Shown here one piece after another: positions 45,545 to 54,922 of a DNA stretch of 58,968 nucleotides. Position numbers and translations under genes: made by a program. Source of the DNA: Lachnospiraceae bacterium AM48-27BH. GTDB taxonomy: Bacteria; Bacillota; Clostridia; Lachnospirales; Lachnospiraceae. The DNA lies in contig QUFC01000025.1 in assembly GCA_003478355.1 (NCBI GenBank), forward strand, positions 1-58,968, given 5' to 3'. How positions within the stretch are numbered: the stretch's first letter is position 1; every line of letters begins with the position of its first letter. The notes under the pieces are model-generated. The model saw nothing but the letters and a program-made list of their open reading frames with translations. It searched no databases and was not told the DNA's origin.

Positions 45545-47221
45545 TTAACGGAAATCGGAATAGGAATGATACAGTTTCTTGACTACATCGTAGGACAATT
45601 TTCTTCTGCGGTACTCGTCTACAATACCCTTGTTATTCATGGTTCTTGGACGGTTGCTGAACCACTCGTTGCTGATCCGCACATCGCAGAACTGCCAGAT
45701 ATAGATACCGCTGCAGCCTTCCTGATCTAATACTGCAGTGATCTGATCACCCAGTGCTTTCGCCTGGTATTCTTCTGTCCACTTGCACATACTCTGGTTG
45801 CGATAACCGTAAATAGCACCAGCACCGATCTCTGTTACTAAGAATGGCTTGCCTGCGCCCTCGCTGCCTGTCTGTACCCAGTTATAAATATCCGGTACAT
45901 ACTCATTTGCCGGAGTATCATGATACCATTCCGGATATAAGTTGTAGGATACGATCTCCGGAAGACCAAAACAGATATCTGTCTTAAAGCGGCAGCTTGC
46001 GGAAGATCTTGGTCTGGAGGTATCCAGCTTCCTGATCAGGTCATACTGTTTTTTATAGCATTCATAACCATATTCCGTATCGCTGGCGCACTCGTTTAAG
46101 ATACCCCAGATGATGATACATGGATGGTTGATATGTGCCGTGATCATCTCCTGGATACAAGCCTCTGCCTGAGGCTCAAAGTTCGGATTCTGCATCTGTT
46201 CCAGAACCAGTCCTCTTGCATGGTTCTCTTCCCATACCAGGATACCCTGCTCATCACAGAGATCTAAGAAAATCTCATCATTTGGATAATGGGATGTACG
46301 GATGGAGTTTGCTCCCAGATCCTTTGCGATCTGTAAATCCTGCTCAATTGCAGAAACAGGAAGAGCGCAGCCATACATCGGATGATCCTCATGACGGCAG
46401 AAGCCTTTGATCCTTAACTTCTTACCATTTAATAAAATGTCTTTTCCTGCAGTCTTGATCTCGCGGAAGCCAATGCGGTCGGCCAGATCATCGAACGCAC
46501 CATCAGCATCGGAAAGGACTGCACAGATGGTATAGAGAACCGGATGATCCATCTCCCATACCTCTGGGGTTCCGGCATCTACGGTCTCCTCTACCAGAAC
46601 TTCCTCTCCTGCTTTCAGATTTACTTCTTTGGTAATCTCAAACAAACCATCGACTGCAACCTGTAATTCTACGATTTTCTCTGCGTCTTCCAGGTTTACA
46701 ACCTTCACTGCCAGCTTCACATTCCAGCCTTTTTCGGTCCTCTCCGGAACTGCGTGGATATACTCAATATACGCGCCCTCCAGTTCCTCCATGGCAACAC
46801 CTCTGGAAATACCGCCATAGCTCATATAATCATTCGGCACATGAAGCGCACTCTTCTCGCTGAAACGGTTATCTGCGATCACTTCCAGCTTATGGACACC
46901 TGGCTCCAGATCCTTTAACATCACTGAAAATGGCGTATAAGCATTATAGTGGCTTCCTACTTCTTTACCGTCCACCAGGACCGTTGCAGTATGGCTGACA
47001 CCTTTGAACACCAGGCGGACGTTGCCCTCTGCCTCAAATTCCTTGCGGAAGCTTCCTGTTCCACGATATGCAGAAAAATCCGGAAGATTTTCCCAGCAGC
47101 ACGGTACCCATACCGGATAAACGTTACCCTGGAATTCTCCCTCATTCGGGGAGAATTCCCATAAGCTGCTGCTCAGTTCTGTCACTTCTCTTAAATAATT
47201 GGTCTCAAATGTACGCAGCAT
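45545..47221 (-). CDS. uidA: Beta-glucuronidase (GH2)
   Basis: The 558-residue protein has the GH2 sugar-binding, immunoglobulin-like and TIM-barrel domains. WGILNECASD holds the acid/base Asn-Glu pair (Glu377), PFLVTEIGAG the nucleophile (Glu464), and TMNNKGIVD the NxKG motif (Asn529, Lys531) that binds the glucuronate carboxylate in true beta-glucuronidases. There is no signal peptide, so it acts in the cytoplasm on imported glucuronides. It lacks the long active-site loop of some gut enzymes by length, a reading I did not align. It is the last gene of the operon. Confidence 0.92.
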   Translation of the reverse strand: MLRTFETNYLREVTELSSSLWEFSPNEGEFQGNVYPVWVPCCWENLPDFSAYRGTGSFRKEFEAEGNVRLVFKGVSHTATVLVDGKEVGSHYNAYTPFSVMLKDLEPGVHKLEVIADNRFSEKSALHVPNDYMSYGGISRGVAMEELEGAYIEYIHAVPERTEKGWNVKLAVKVVNLEDAEKIVELQVAVDGLFEITKEVNLKAGEEVLVEETVDAGTPEVWEMDHPVLYTICAVLSDADGAFDDLADRIGFREIKTAGKDILLNGKKLRIKGFCRHEDHPMYGCALPVSAIEQDLQIAKDLGANSIRTSHYPNDEIFLDLCDEQGILVWEENHARGLVLEQMQNPNFEPQAEACIQEMITAHINHPCIIIWGILNECASDTEYGYECYKKQYDLIRKLDTSRPRSSASCRFKTDICFGLPEIVSYNLYPEWYHDTPANEYVPDIYNWVQTGSEGAGKPFLVTEIGAGAIYGYRNQSMCKWTEEYQAKALGDQITAVLDQEGCSGIYIWQFCDVRISNEWFSNRPRTMNNKGIVDEYRRRKLSYDVVKKLYHSYSDFR

Positions 47222-47240
47222 AACTTTTTATATGGCCTCC

Positions 47241-48074
47241 TTAACCTTTAATACCAGATGATGCAATGCCTTCTACGAAATACCGCTGAAGGAATGCAAA
47301 CAGGATCAGTACCGGAATCAGGGCAACTGTTGCAGCTGCCATGATCTGTGCATAGTTTGAAGAGTACTGGGTATTGAACATACGCAGTAACAGCTGGATC
47401 GTTTTCTTGGATGTGGTAGAAATATAGATCAATGGACCCATAAAATCGTTCCACTCAAATGTAAAGGATGTGATACACAGGGTTGCGATCGCCGGTTTGG
47501 ACAGTGGAAGCATGATCTTTGCCCAGATTCCATACTCGCTCAGTCCGTCGATTCTTGCTGCCTCCAGAAGTTCTGTAGGAATACCCATGAAGAACTGACG
47601 GATCAGGAATACGCCGGTTGCTGTAAACGCATGCATCAGGATCAGACCTAAATGGCTGTCAACCAGATGGAACATGGTCATCATCTTATACTGAGGAACC
47701 ATATATACCTGCCACGGAATCGCAATCGTCATCACGTATAACATAAAGATCAGATCTCTGCCTTTAAATTCCAATTTTGCAAATGCATATGCAGCAAAGC
47801 TAGATGTCAACAGCTGTAATATCGTGGTACACACGGTCAGCTTTGTCGTGTTAAAAAAGCCCTGCAGCAATGGCACTTTCTTCCATATCTCCTGATAGTT
47901 GCTCCATACCGGATCCTTTGGAATCCATACGATCGGATAAGAGAATACGTCCTTCTCCAGTTTCAGGGAAGCAGAAATCATCCATGCAAAAGGTACTAAC
48001 ATGACCAATGCCATAAGGATCAGCACTGCATAGGTCAGAATGGTTTTTAATGTATTTTTAGCTTCTTTACTCAT
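47241..48074 (-). CDS. Carbohydrate ABC transporter permease (MalG type)
   Basis: The 277-residue protein has about six hydrophobic segments and the permease signature of the CUT1 family near residues 185-205 (EAARIDGLSEYGIWAKIMLPLSKP), which contacts the ATPase. It forms the import channel with the next permease. It lies 19 bp upstream of the beta-glucuronidase gene. Confidence 0.93.
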   Translation of the reverse strand: MSKEAKNTLKTILTYAVLILMALVMLVPFAWMISASLKLEKDVFSYPIVWIPKDPVWSNYQEIWKKVPLLQGFFNTTKLTVCTTILQLLTSSFAAYAFAKLEFKGRDLIFMLYVMTIAIPWQVYMVPQYKMMTMFHLVDSHLGLILMHAFTATGVFLIRQFFMGIPTELLEAARIDGLSEYGIWAKIMLPLSKPAIATLCITSFTFEWNDFMGPLIYISTTSKKTIQLLLRMFNTQYSSNYAQIMAAATVALIPVLILFAFLQRYFVEGIASSGIKG

Positions 48075-48092
48075 TGCACGCTCCTCCTTTCC

Positions 48093-49040
48093 TTACATAT
48101 CACCGGTAAACTTCTTCTCACACTTAAACTGGATCGTAGTCAGTACGAGAATGATCGCTAACAGCACCATCGCAACTGCACTTGCATAACCGAATCTGGA
48201 ATTCTCAAATGCCATCTTATAGATATGGTATGCCAGTACCTTCGTTGCCTCACCAGGACCACCCTGGGTGGTAATGTACATGGTATCATAAGATTTGAAA
48301 GTACTTACCATTAACATCATTAAGATATAAAACGTGGTTGGAGTTACACACGGCCAGGTAATATTAACAAACTGCTGCCATTTGTTTGCTCCATCCAGAG
48401 AAGCTGCTTCATAGAGATCTCTGGAAACTCCTTGCAGGGCAGCCAGATAAACGATCATATAATAGCCCATGCCCTTCCAGATGGTCAGACCAATGATGGT
48501 CGGCAGCGCCCATGTCTGAGATGCAGCCCATCTTGGTGGCTTGGAGACACCCAATGCAATCAAAATGTTATTAACAGGTCCTCTGTCTGGATTAAATAAA
48601 GCCATCCATACAACCGCGATCGCTACCAGGGATGCTACATATGGGAAAAACAGTACAGAACGGAAAAATGTACGTCCCTTTAACGGTTTATTCATCAGGA
48701 TCGCAAGTCCTAAAGAAATAGCCATCGTAATCGGCACAACGCCAATCGTAAAGTAAAGTGTATTAACTAAAGCAATTCGGAAACTGCGGTCTTTCGTGAA
48801 CATATAAACGAAGTTCTTGAGTCCGACAAACTTGATTGGGTTACCGGAATCCCATTCACAGAAGCTTAATAAAATAGAAAATACAATCGGTATAAATGTT
48901 AATACAAAGAAACCAATCAGGTTTGGAAGGATAAAGGAATACGCTACTAAAGTTTTATGTCTTCTTAACGCTCCTCTACTTTTGGGTTTCTTTGTTTCTT
49001 CCCCTTTAGCCATAAGCTGATTCCTCCTTCTGAAAGACAA
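48093..49040 (-). CDS. Carbohydrate ABC transporter permease (MalF type)
   Basis: The 315-residue protein has about six hydrophobic segments, an N-terminal charged extension (RRRNQLMAKGEETKKPKSRGALRR) and a permease signature near residues 225-245 (LYEAASLDGANKWQQFVNITWP). It pairs with the MalG-type permease. No ATP-binding subunit is encoded nearby, so a shared MsmK/MsiK-type ATPase encoded elsewhere is expected, as is usual for this family. Confidence 0.92.
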   Translation of the reverse strand: MSFRRRNQLMAKGEETKKPKSRGALRRHKTLVAYSFILPNLIGFFVLTFIPIVFSILLSFCEWDSGNPIKFVGLKNFVYMFTKDRSFRIALVNTLYFTIGVVPITMAISLGLAILMNKPLKGRTFFRSVLFFPYVASLVAIAVVWMALFNPDRGPVNNILIALGVSKPPRWAASQTWALPTIIGLTIWKGMGYYMIVYLAALQGVSRDLYEAASLDGANKWQQFVNITWPCVTPTTFYILMMLMVSTFKSYDTMYITTQGGPGEATKVLAYHIYKMAFENSRFGYASAVAMVLLAIILVLTTIQFKCEKKFTGDM

Positions 49041-49070
49041 CCGTCCGGAAGAAGCTTCCTCCGGACGGTC
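49041..49070. other. Stable hairpin inside the transporter operon
   Basis: ACCGTCCGGA (49041-49050) pairs with TCCGGACGGT (49061-49070), with GAAGCTTC in the loop. No T run follows, so this is more likely a processing or stabilising stem than a terminator. It would leave more of the substrate-binding protein message. Confidence 0.65.
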
Positions 49071-49131
49071 ATCGTAAAATCATATAGCGGTCCAGTTTTT
49101 CTACTGCTCGTTACATGCCTATATCTTTTTA

Positions 49132-50472
49132 TTACTGAGCTAATACCTCTTTCACACGGTCAGCCATCTCTTTCAGACCTTCTTCAACAGTAATGCTCTT
49201 GGTCATGATCGCACTGTGCTCTTCCTGGATCACGGAATCGATTTCTTTGCCCTTAGCATTCATAGGCTGCTCCATTAATTTGTTCTCGCATCCTAAGTAC
49301 TTGGAAAGTCCCTCTGGAGCATTTGGATACTGATCATGCAGGGAATCAAAGATCTCGCCAACCTTATCAGAATTGTAACCAGGAACGATGCCACATTTTG
49401 CTAAAGTCTCAGCACCCTCTTCACCACATACGAAGGTGATGAACTGCCATGCCTCTGCAGGATGTTTTGCATATGCGCCGATGGAAACAGGTGTTACACC
49501 GCCGACAGAGTTCTCGTTCTTGATTCCATCATTGTTCGGAAGTGCACATACACCCCAGTTAAAGTCTTTTACATTCTCACACAGCATATTGATATACCAG
49601 GTACCAATCTGTAACATCGCTGCCTGCTGATTATAGAACACACCACTGTAATGGATGTTAGAGGATTTCAGAACGCCGTAATCCTGAACCACTCCTTCAT
49701 CCTGCATTGCCAGGATCTCGTTATAGTAATCAGTTAAGTTTGCATAGGTATCCGGATCTGTAAAGTTAAATTTAGCAGTTCTGTTTGGATAATTGTATAC
49801 GTTAGATGGCCAGGTATGTACATGAGCACCATATACCTTATCATTGCCCTCGCCGCTGGTCATCTTCGCAGCCAGCTCATGATACTCAGCCATGGTCATG
49901 CCATCTTCCGGATATGCAACGCCTGCTGCATCAAACAGATCTTTGTTATAGTAGATCAGGTTGTTATCATAACGGAATGGTAATGCATAGGTCTTTCCGT
50001 CCATCGTTAACTGATCTACCAGTCCTGAATACTTGCTTGCATCAAAGCTGTCATCGCTCTTAATGTACTCGTCCAGTGAATAGATGTGTCCCTGTTTGAT
50101 CAATGCAGACAGAGCCGGTGTACCTTTCGTAAATACAACATCGAAATCCTGCTTACCACTTAACTGAGTCACGATAACATTATCATACTCATCAGCAGTA
50201 AACTCAACTACCTCAACCTTGATATTTGGATACTTTGCCTGGAAGGCATCGATCATGGTTTTGTAGTATTCTGTGTTGGAATAGTCCCATAATGCAACTT
50301 TGATGGTTACATCCTCTCCGGTTGCCTGTGCAACATCAGATGGTGCTGCCTGAGAAGCTGCTGCTGTTGTCTCAGCAGAACCGCCGTCTGAAGAACCGCC
50401 TCCGCATCCGGTCAGTGAGCCTACTGCCATCATACCTGCTAACATTGCTGCCCAAAATCTTTTACTTTTCAT
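49132..50472 (-). CDS. Sugar ABC transporter substrate-binding lipoprotein
   Basis: The 446-residue protein has a lipoprotein signal with lipobox LTGC (Cys near residue 23), a Ser/Ala-rich linker, then the family-1 solute-binding fold. It binds the imported oligosaccharide outside the membrane. It precedes the permeases and follows the GH88 gene by 45 bp. The co-encoded enzymes suggest a glucuronate-containing ligand. Confidence 0.93.
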   Translation of the reverse strand: MKSKRFWAAMLAGMMAVGSLTGCGGGSSDGGSAETTAAASQAAPSDVAQATGEDVTIKVALWDYSNTEYYKTMIDAFQAKYPNIKVEVVEFTADEYDNVIVTQLSGKQDFDVVFTKGTPALSALIKQGHIYSLDEYIKSDDSFDASKYSGLVDQLTMDGKTYALPFRYDNNLIYYNKDLFDAAGVAYPEDGMTMAEYHELAAKMTSGEGNDKVYGAHVHTWPSNVYNYPNRTAKFNFTDPDTYANLTDYYNEILAMQDEGVVQDYGVLKSSNIHYSGVFYNQQAAMLQIGTWYINMLCENVKDFNWGVCALPNNDGIKNENSVGGVTPVSIGAYAKHPAEAWQFITFVCGEEGAETLAKCGIVPGYNSDKVGEIFDSLHDQYPNAPEGLSKYLGCENKLMEQPMNAKGKEIDSVIQEEHSAIMTKSITVEEGLKEMADRVKEVLAQ

Positions 50473-50517
50473 TCTGTAACTCCTCCTTATAATAAAAAAA
50501 TTATATAAATTTTATTA

Positions 50518-51657
50518 CTACCAGATAAATAACTCCTGACCGGATAATTTCATCACGGCTTCGATAAAGTAGTAATCCCCATAAATAATGGTGATCTCAT
50601 GGCCGGACGGCTCATGATATGCCACTGTACATTTCTCCAGAAGCGGGTCAACATCCGGACTCCACATGCTCCGTTTCTGATCCAGAGCCTGTAACAGTCT
50701 CAGCGCTTCTCTCTTATAGAGATCGCTGTCCCTTCCTTCTGTATGCTTTGCCAGTTCAATCAGTCCACAGGCTGCAATCGCTGCTGCAGTGGAGTCTTCC
50801 AGCTGACAATCCGCAGGCTGTCTGAAATCGATCGGGATCAGACCGCTCTCCGGTGTATTAGAAATGAAATAATGGGCGATTTTTCTTGATGTATCCAGAT
50901 ATTCTTTCTTACCTGTGTGGATGTAGCTTAAAGCGAATCCATACAGTCCCCAGGCCTGTCCACGGGTCCAGGATGAACCAACCTCATAACCCTGTCCGCC
51001 ATAGGAACGGACCATCTCGCCTGTATCTGGATCAAATTCCACGATGTGGTTCACAGAACCATCGCCGCGGACAAAATTCTTCATGGCTGTGTCTGCGTGA
51101 GCTTGGGCGATCTGGGAAAATCTCGGATCACCAGTCACCTCGCTTGCCCAATACAGAAGCGGAAGGTTCATCATACAGTCAATGATGGCCCAGCCTCTGT
51201 GATCATCCTCGCCCCAGTCATTCCAGGCACGGATAAATCTTCCGGCTAGATTAAATCTTCCAGCCAGGTTATTGGCCGCTAAGATACCACGGTTATAGGA
51301 TGCCTGGTCCTTGGTCACCCGGTAGTCCGCAACTGCTGTCGGCAGCCACTTAAAACCATTATCGTGATCCAGTCCAGGACTGTCCATCAGCACCTGATCC
51401 AGCTTGTCTTCCAGTTCTTTGGCTGATTTCTTATAAAGATCATCACCAGTCAATGTATACATCTGCCACATGATGCCGCCCCAGAAGCCATTGGTCCACC
51501 ATGCGACCTTATCTTTCGGGGAATAATCATCAAACACTCCATCTTTGGAAGAATATGGGATTTTTCCAACGTTTCGCTCAGTGACCGGTTTCCATTTGGT
51601 CTTTAACTTTTCGACCGTCTCCTGAATCCACTGGGCTTCCTGCTGTGTTATAGTCAT
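50518..51657 (-). CDS. Unsaturated glucuronyl hydrolase (GH88)
   Basis: The 379-residue protein is an (alpha/alpha)6 barrel GH88 enzyme. GLDHDNGFKW (Asp99) and GWAIIDCMMNLPLLYW (Asp160) correspond to the two acidic residues of this family, and QGYEVGSSWTRGQAWGLYGFA is a signature segment. It hydrates the 4,5-unsaturated uronate left on non-reducing ends by polysaccharide lyases. There is no signal peptide, so it works on imported oligosaccharides. It lies 13 bp downstream of DUF2264. Confidence 0.93.
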   Translation of the reverse strand: MTITQQEAQWIQETVEKLKTKWKPVTERNVGKIPYSSKDGVFDDYSPKDKVAWWTNGFWGGIMWQMYTLTGDDLYKKSAKELEDKLDQVLMDSPGLDHDNGFKWLPTAVADYRVTKDQASYNRGILAANNLAGRFNLAGRFIRAWNDWGEDDHRGWAIIDCMMNLPLLYWASEVTGDPRFSQIAQAHADTAMKNFVRGDGSVNHIVEFDPDTGEMVRSYGGQGYEVGSSWTRGQAWGLYGFALSYIHTGKKEYLDTSRKIAHYFISNTPESGLIPIDFRQPADCQLEDSTAAAIAACGLIELAKHTEGRDSDLYKREALRLLQALDQKRSMWSPDVDPLLEKCTVAYHEPSGHEITIIYGDYYFIEAVMKLSGQELFIW

Positions 51658-51670
51658 ATTTGCTTCTCCT

Positions 51671-53532
51671 TTATACAGTTACTTCCTTATCACCGATGGT
51701 CACAATCACTTTTCCATCCTGGATCTCAACCTGTGGTTTTTCCTTCAGAAGTGTCTCTGCACTCTCGTGGAAATCTGCTGCCACACTGGTAACTACCAGA
51801 TGGGTTCCAGGCTCTAACTGGGTCTTTACCATCGGAATGACCGTCAAATTGGCAAATAAATTGGTGTTCGGAAATGGGGTGATCAGCACCGGTTCTTCAC
51901 CAGTCTCACTGGAGATCATGCTTACTCCCCACGGGAAATCAGCAATCAGTGTCTTTCCATCATGTTTTACATCCGATGGCTGGTACTTGCCGATTCCCCT
52001 GCCACTTACAACGGTAAAGCAGCGTTCCTGTGGAAGTGCGAAGCCGCCATCTGCCAGATCAATGGCAATTTCATTGGTGATCCTATGTACTCTTACATGC
52101 CACGGAGAACATGGCACTACAGTACTTTCAATCGTCACACCGGTGATCGGACGATACTTAGTATACAAAGATTCCTCTGTTGCCTTGAAATCATCCATAC
52201 CGTATCTCATACAGTAACGGTCCTCTCCCTTTACGGAAACCGCCAGTGTACTGTCAAATGCGCCCTGGGCTAAGTTGGTACCCTTCGAGATGCTGAATCC
52301 AAACTGGTTGGAATATACGAATTTCTCGTATTTTGCAGGTCCCTGTCCATGATCGTTCGGCAAATGCTGTCCTGTTACATAAGCCATCACATGATCATGT
52401 TTGTCATGGGTGATCACCATATGCGGATGCTTCAGGAATTTTACCGGTTCATACGGGTAAGCTTCCCGTTCTGCCTTCCAGAATGGATGCTCATCGTCCA
52501 GTGCCAGAATCACTAAGGTTTTATTGCACCAGTACGGAGAACCCGCGCTGTTATAGCTCTCACTCATCTCGATCTGCGGGTACCCATATCCAATGGTAAG
52601 AAGTCCTGCATGGTCGAAGATCGGACGTTTCATCCAGGTCTCTAAGTTGCCTAACACCAGATTCTTTAACACTCCGTAATTGACATTGTCTAATTCCGCA
52701 AATGCCATGGCTCCCAGAGGTGCTCCGTGAGCATACCGGTAGGTTAAGCTTCTGCCAAATGGGATCTCAGATCCGTCATTGGCAAACCAGTAAATGAAAT
52801 CACCATAAAACTGTCTGCCCCGCTCTAAGAAAATCTCACTTCTCTCAGGATCGCGGTCTTTCATCAACTTGCCATATACCATTCCATAAAACTGGATCGC
52901 ATAGGCCACATAATAATCTAACTGCCATGGGGTACCATCAAAATACCATCCGTCGCCGATGTAAGATTCGTTGATAATGTCAAAATCCTCATCCATCCGC
53001 TCTTTCGGATAAGGCAGCCCTAAAATATCAAAGGTCATGTTCGCCATGATCCGGAAAAACCGCCAGTTGCACTTTGGCATATCGTAAAGGTTGATCTGAT
53101 TCAGCCAGCCATATACCTGCTTCTGCTGCTTCTCCGTTAGATCATTCCAGAACCTGTCCTGATTTAACACTATGGTATAAACGATGGCAGCCACTTCCAC
53201 CATCTTCTGATCAAAATCAAAGATATCGCCCCAGTACTCTTCGTGATCTGGATCTGTTCCATGCAAGATGCCATCTAAATATAACTTCTGCCACTCTTCT
53301 GCTTCCTGGATCATCTCCGCAGTAAAATCTTTTGTTCCACCTGCCCACAAAGGTCCAAGTCCCCAAAGGACTCTGGCGAAGCTTCCATCCTGGCGGCCTT
53401 TTCACCATAGTGGACGCCGGAATCTCCAACATGTAAAAATGCATGTCCGGGACTGTAGCATGATTTTAATGGTCTTATGGTATCCAGAAATAATTTTGCG
53501 GTTTCAGCTCTTGTATTTAAGGATATTTCCAT
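51671..53532 (-). pseudogene. DUF2264 protein, frameshifted near the N-terminus
   Basis: The N-terminal frame (from 53532) reads MEISLNTRAETAKLFLDTIRPLKSCYSPGHAFLHVGDSGVHYG and then breaks near 53382 before FARVLWGLGPLWAGGTKDF, which continues in another frame to 51671. Restoring one base (GAAGCTTC to GAAGGCTTC or GAAGCCTTC) gives a 620-residue DUF2264 protein of normal length. I recall, without having checked, that some DUF2264 proteins are glucuronidases assigned to family GH154. It heads the glucuronide operon, just downstream of AraC-type sites. An uninterrupted product from a later start would lack the first about 60 residues. Confidence 0.85.
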
Positions 53533-53625
53533 GTTTCTTCTCTTTCCCTTCCCTTCGTTTATGCATTATGTCTGCTATTGATCTTATTTTTCATTACTGT
53601 TTTGTTCATTTTGATCATGTTAAGA

Positions 53626-53701
53626 TTTTACCACATTTTTAGTATTCTTTTTTTAACTTTTGTGCTATATTTATGTTGAATTGTGCTATACCTTGTGCAT
53701 T
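53626..53701 (-). promoter_or_regulatory. AraC-type direct repeats and -10 box of the glucuronide operon
   Basis: TTGTGCTATA occurs at 53660-53669 and 53681-53690, exactly 21 bp apart (two helical turns), and a partial CTTGTGCATT follows at 53692-53701. On the minus strand a -10 box TAAAAT lies at 53626-53631 with no good -35, as expected for an activator-dependent promoter whose sites lie directly upstream. Confidence 0.7.
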
Positions 53702-53779
53702 TTTAGTCGAAAAAAGGCGTTTTCATGCATTTCCTTTTAGTACAATTGTTCAATATCTCTATAGATCGAGGTGAATGAT

Positions 53780-54649
53780 ATGAAAAAACTTGAAATCGAG
53801 TCCATTGACAAGCTGCTTCTTTCCCATTTGCTGACCACGGAACCATTTCCACCACAGCTCCATATCCATAATAATGCATATGAGCTTACCATGTTTAAAT
53901 CTGGCAATGTGGACTATTTTATTAATAACATTACCTATCATTTAACGCCGGGAGATCTGCTTTTGATCTGTCCCAATGATATCCACGGGCTGTCCGTAAA
54001 GGATCATGAACCATGTGAACGGTTTCCGATCCATTTTAACGAGGCATTTATCCAGACCTTCTCAACACCGAACACCAATATCCTGACATGCTTCCAGAAT
54101 CATGAGCGCAATCACATCCTCCATCTGTCAGAGGACCAGATGCGGCAATACGAATATCTGGTGACCCAGACCATTGAAGCTTTAAACCGCAAAGAATTCG
54201 GTTACGACATTTACGCCAAGGCAAATTTAAGCCTGATCCTTCTGCTTGCCAACCAGGCTTCTGTCACAAAGCCTGCACGCCTGGCAGACATCACCCCTCA
54301 GGCAGTCAGGGATGCCATCCAGTATGTTGATCAGAATCTGTCCAATACGCTATCCATCCAGGACATTGCCGATCACCTGAATCTGAGCCGTTCCCGCTTC
54401 TGTCACCTGTTCAAGGACTTTACCGGGACCTCTCCGTGGAACTACATCATTGCCCGCCGGATTCAGCATGCCTGCACCCTGCTGCAGAAAGGGATGTCCA
54501 TCACCGATGTCTGTTTTGAATGCGGTTTTAATGATTACGCCCACTTTGTGAAATCCTTCACGAAATTAGTCGGCATCTCCCCGGGGAAATATTCCAAAAC
54601 ACTTCCGGGGAATGCCAACACCAGTGAAAGCTCACACGCCTATTTCTAA
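53780..54649 (+). CDS. AraC-family regulator of the glucuronide locus
   Basis: The 289-residue protein has an N-terminal cupin-like ligand domain (about 10-140, PPQLHIHNNAYELTMFKSGNVDYF, HLTPGDLLLICPNDIHG) and a C-terminal pair of helix-turn-helices (about 185-280, LNLSRSRFCHLFKDFTGTSPWNYI, DVCFECGFNDYAHFVKSFTKLVGISPGKY). It is divergent from the DUF2264-GH88-transporter-GH2 operon and probably activates it in response to a uronide. The start at 53780 follows GAGGTGAATG; GTG 53771 is an alternative. Confidence 0.9.
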   Translation: MKKLEIESIDKLLLSHLLTTEPFPPQLHIHNNAYELTMFKSGNVDYFINNITYHLTPGDLLLICPNDIHGLSVKDHEPCERFPIHFNEAFIQTFSTPNTNILTCFQNHERNHILHLSEDQMRQYEYLVTQTIEALNRKEFGYDIYAKANLSLILLLANQASVTKPARLADITPQAVRDAIQYVDQNLSNTLSIQDIADHLNLSRSRFCHLFKDFTGTSPWNYIIARRIQHACTLLQKGMSITDVCFECGFNDYAHFVKSFTKLVGISPGKYSKTLPGNANTSESSHAYF

Positions 54650-54727
54650 CTGCCAGGGCGGATCAGGGACCTGCACCCATTCGAAATATCCATTAGAAAT
54701 GTGTTCCGCAAAGCACACATCAAAAAA

Positions 54728-54764
54728 GGGAAATGATTCTTTTTCGGAATCATTTCCCCTTTTT
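54728..54764. terminator. Bidirectional terminator after the AraC gene
   Basis: GGGAAATGATTC (54728-54739) pairs with GAATCATTTCCC (54747-54758), with A and T runs on both sides. Confidence 0.85.
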
Positions 54765-54920
54765 GATCTTATATGCCCTGCTGTTCCTGCAGTTCTCTTG
54801 CTTCCTTTTTTCATTCCCAATTTCCCAATGGATCAGGAATGTAAGCATGGCGCGAAGAACAATGATAGCGCCTAAAATTCCATGATCAGCTTCATCAGAT
54901 GTAAACCCCTTTTTCCCCAT
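54750..54920 (-). pseudogene. Possible C-terminal remnant of a DUF1622 membrane protein
   Basis: A reading of 56 codons from ATG 54920 to TGA 54750-54752 contains ILGAIIVLRAMLTFLIHWEIGNEK, which resembles the last helix of DUF1622 membrane proteins as I remember them. The family is normally about 110-120 residues and needs two further helices, which are not found upstream. There is no ribosome-binding site. It is most likely the tail of a decayed gene whose own terminator is the stem at 54728-54758. Confidence 0.4.
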
Positions 54921-54922
54921 TT

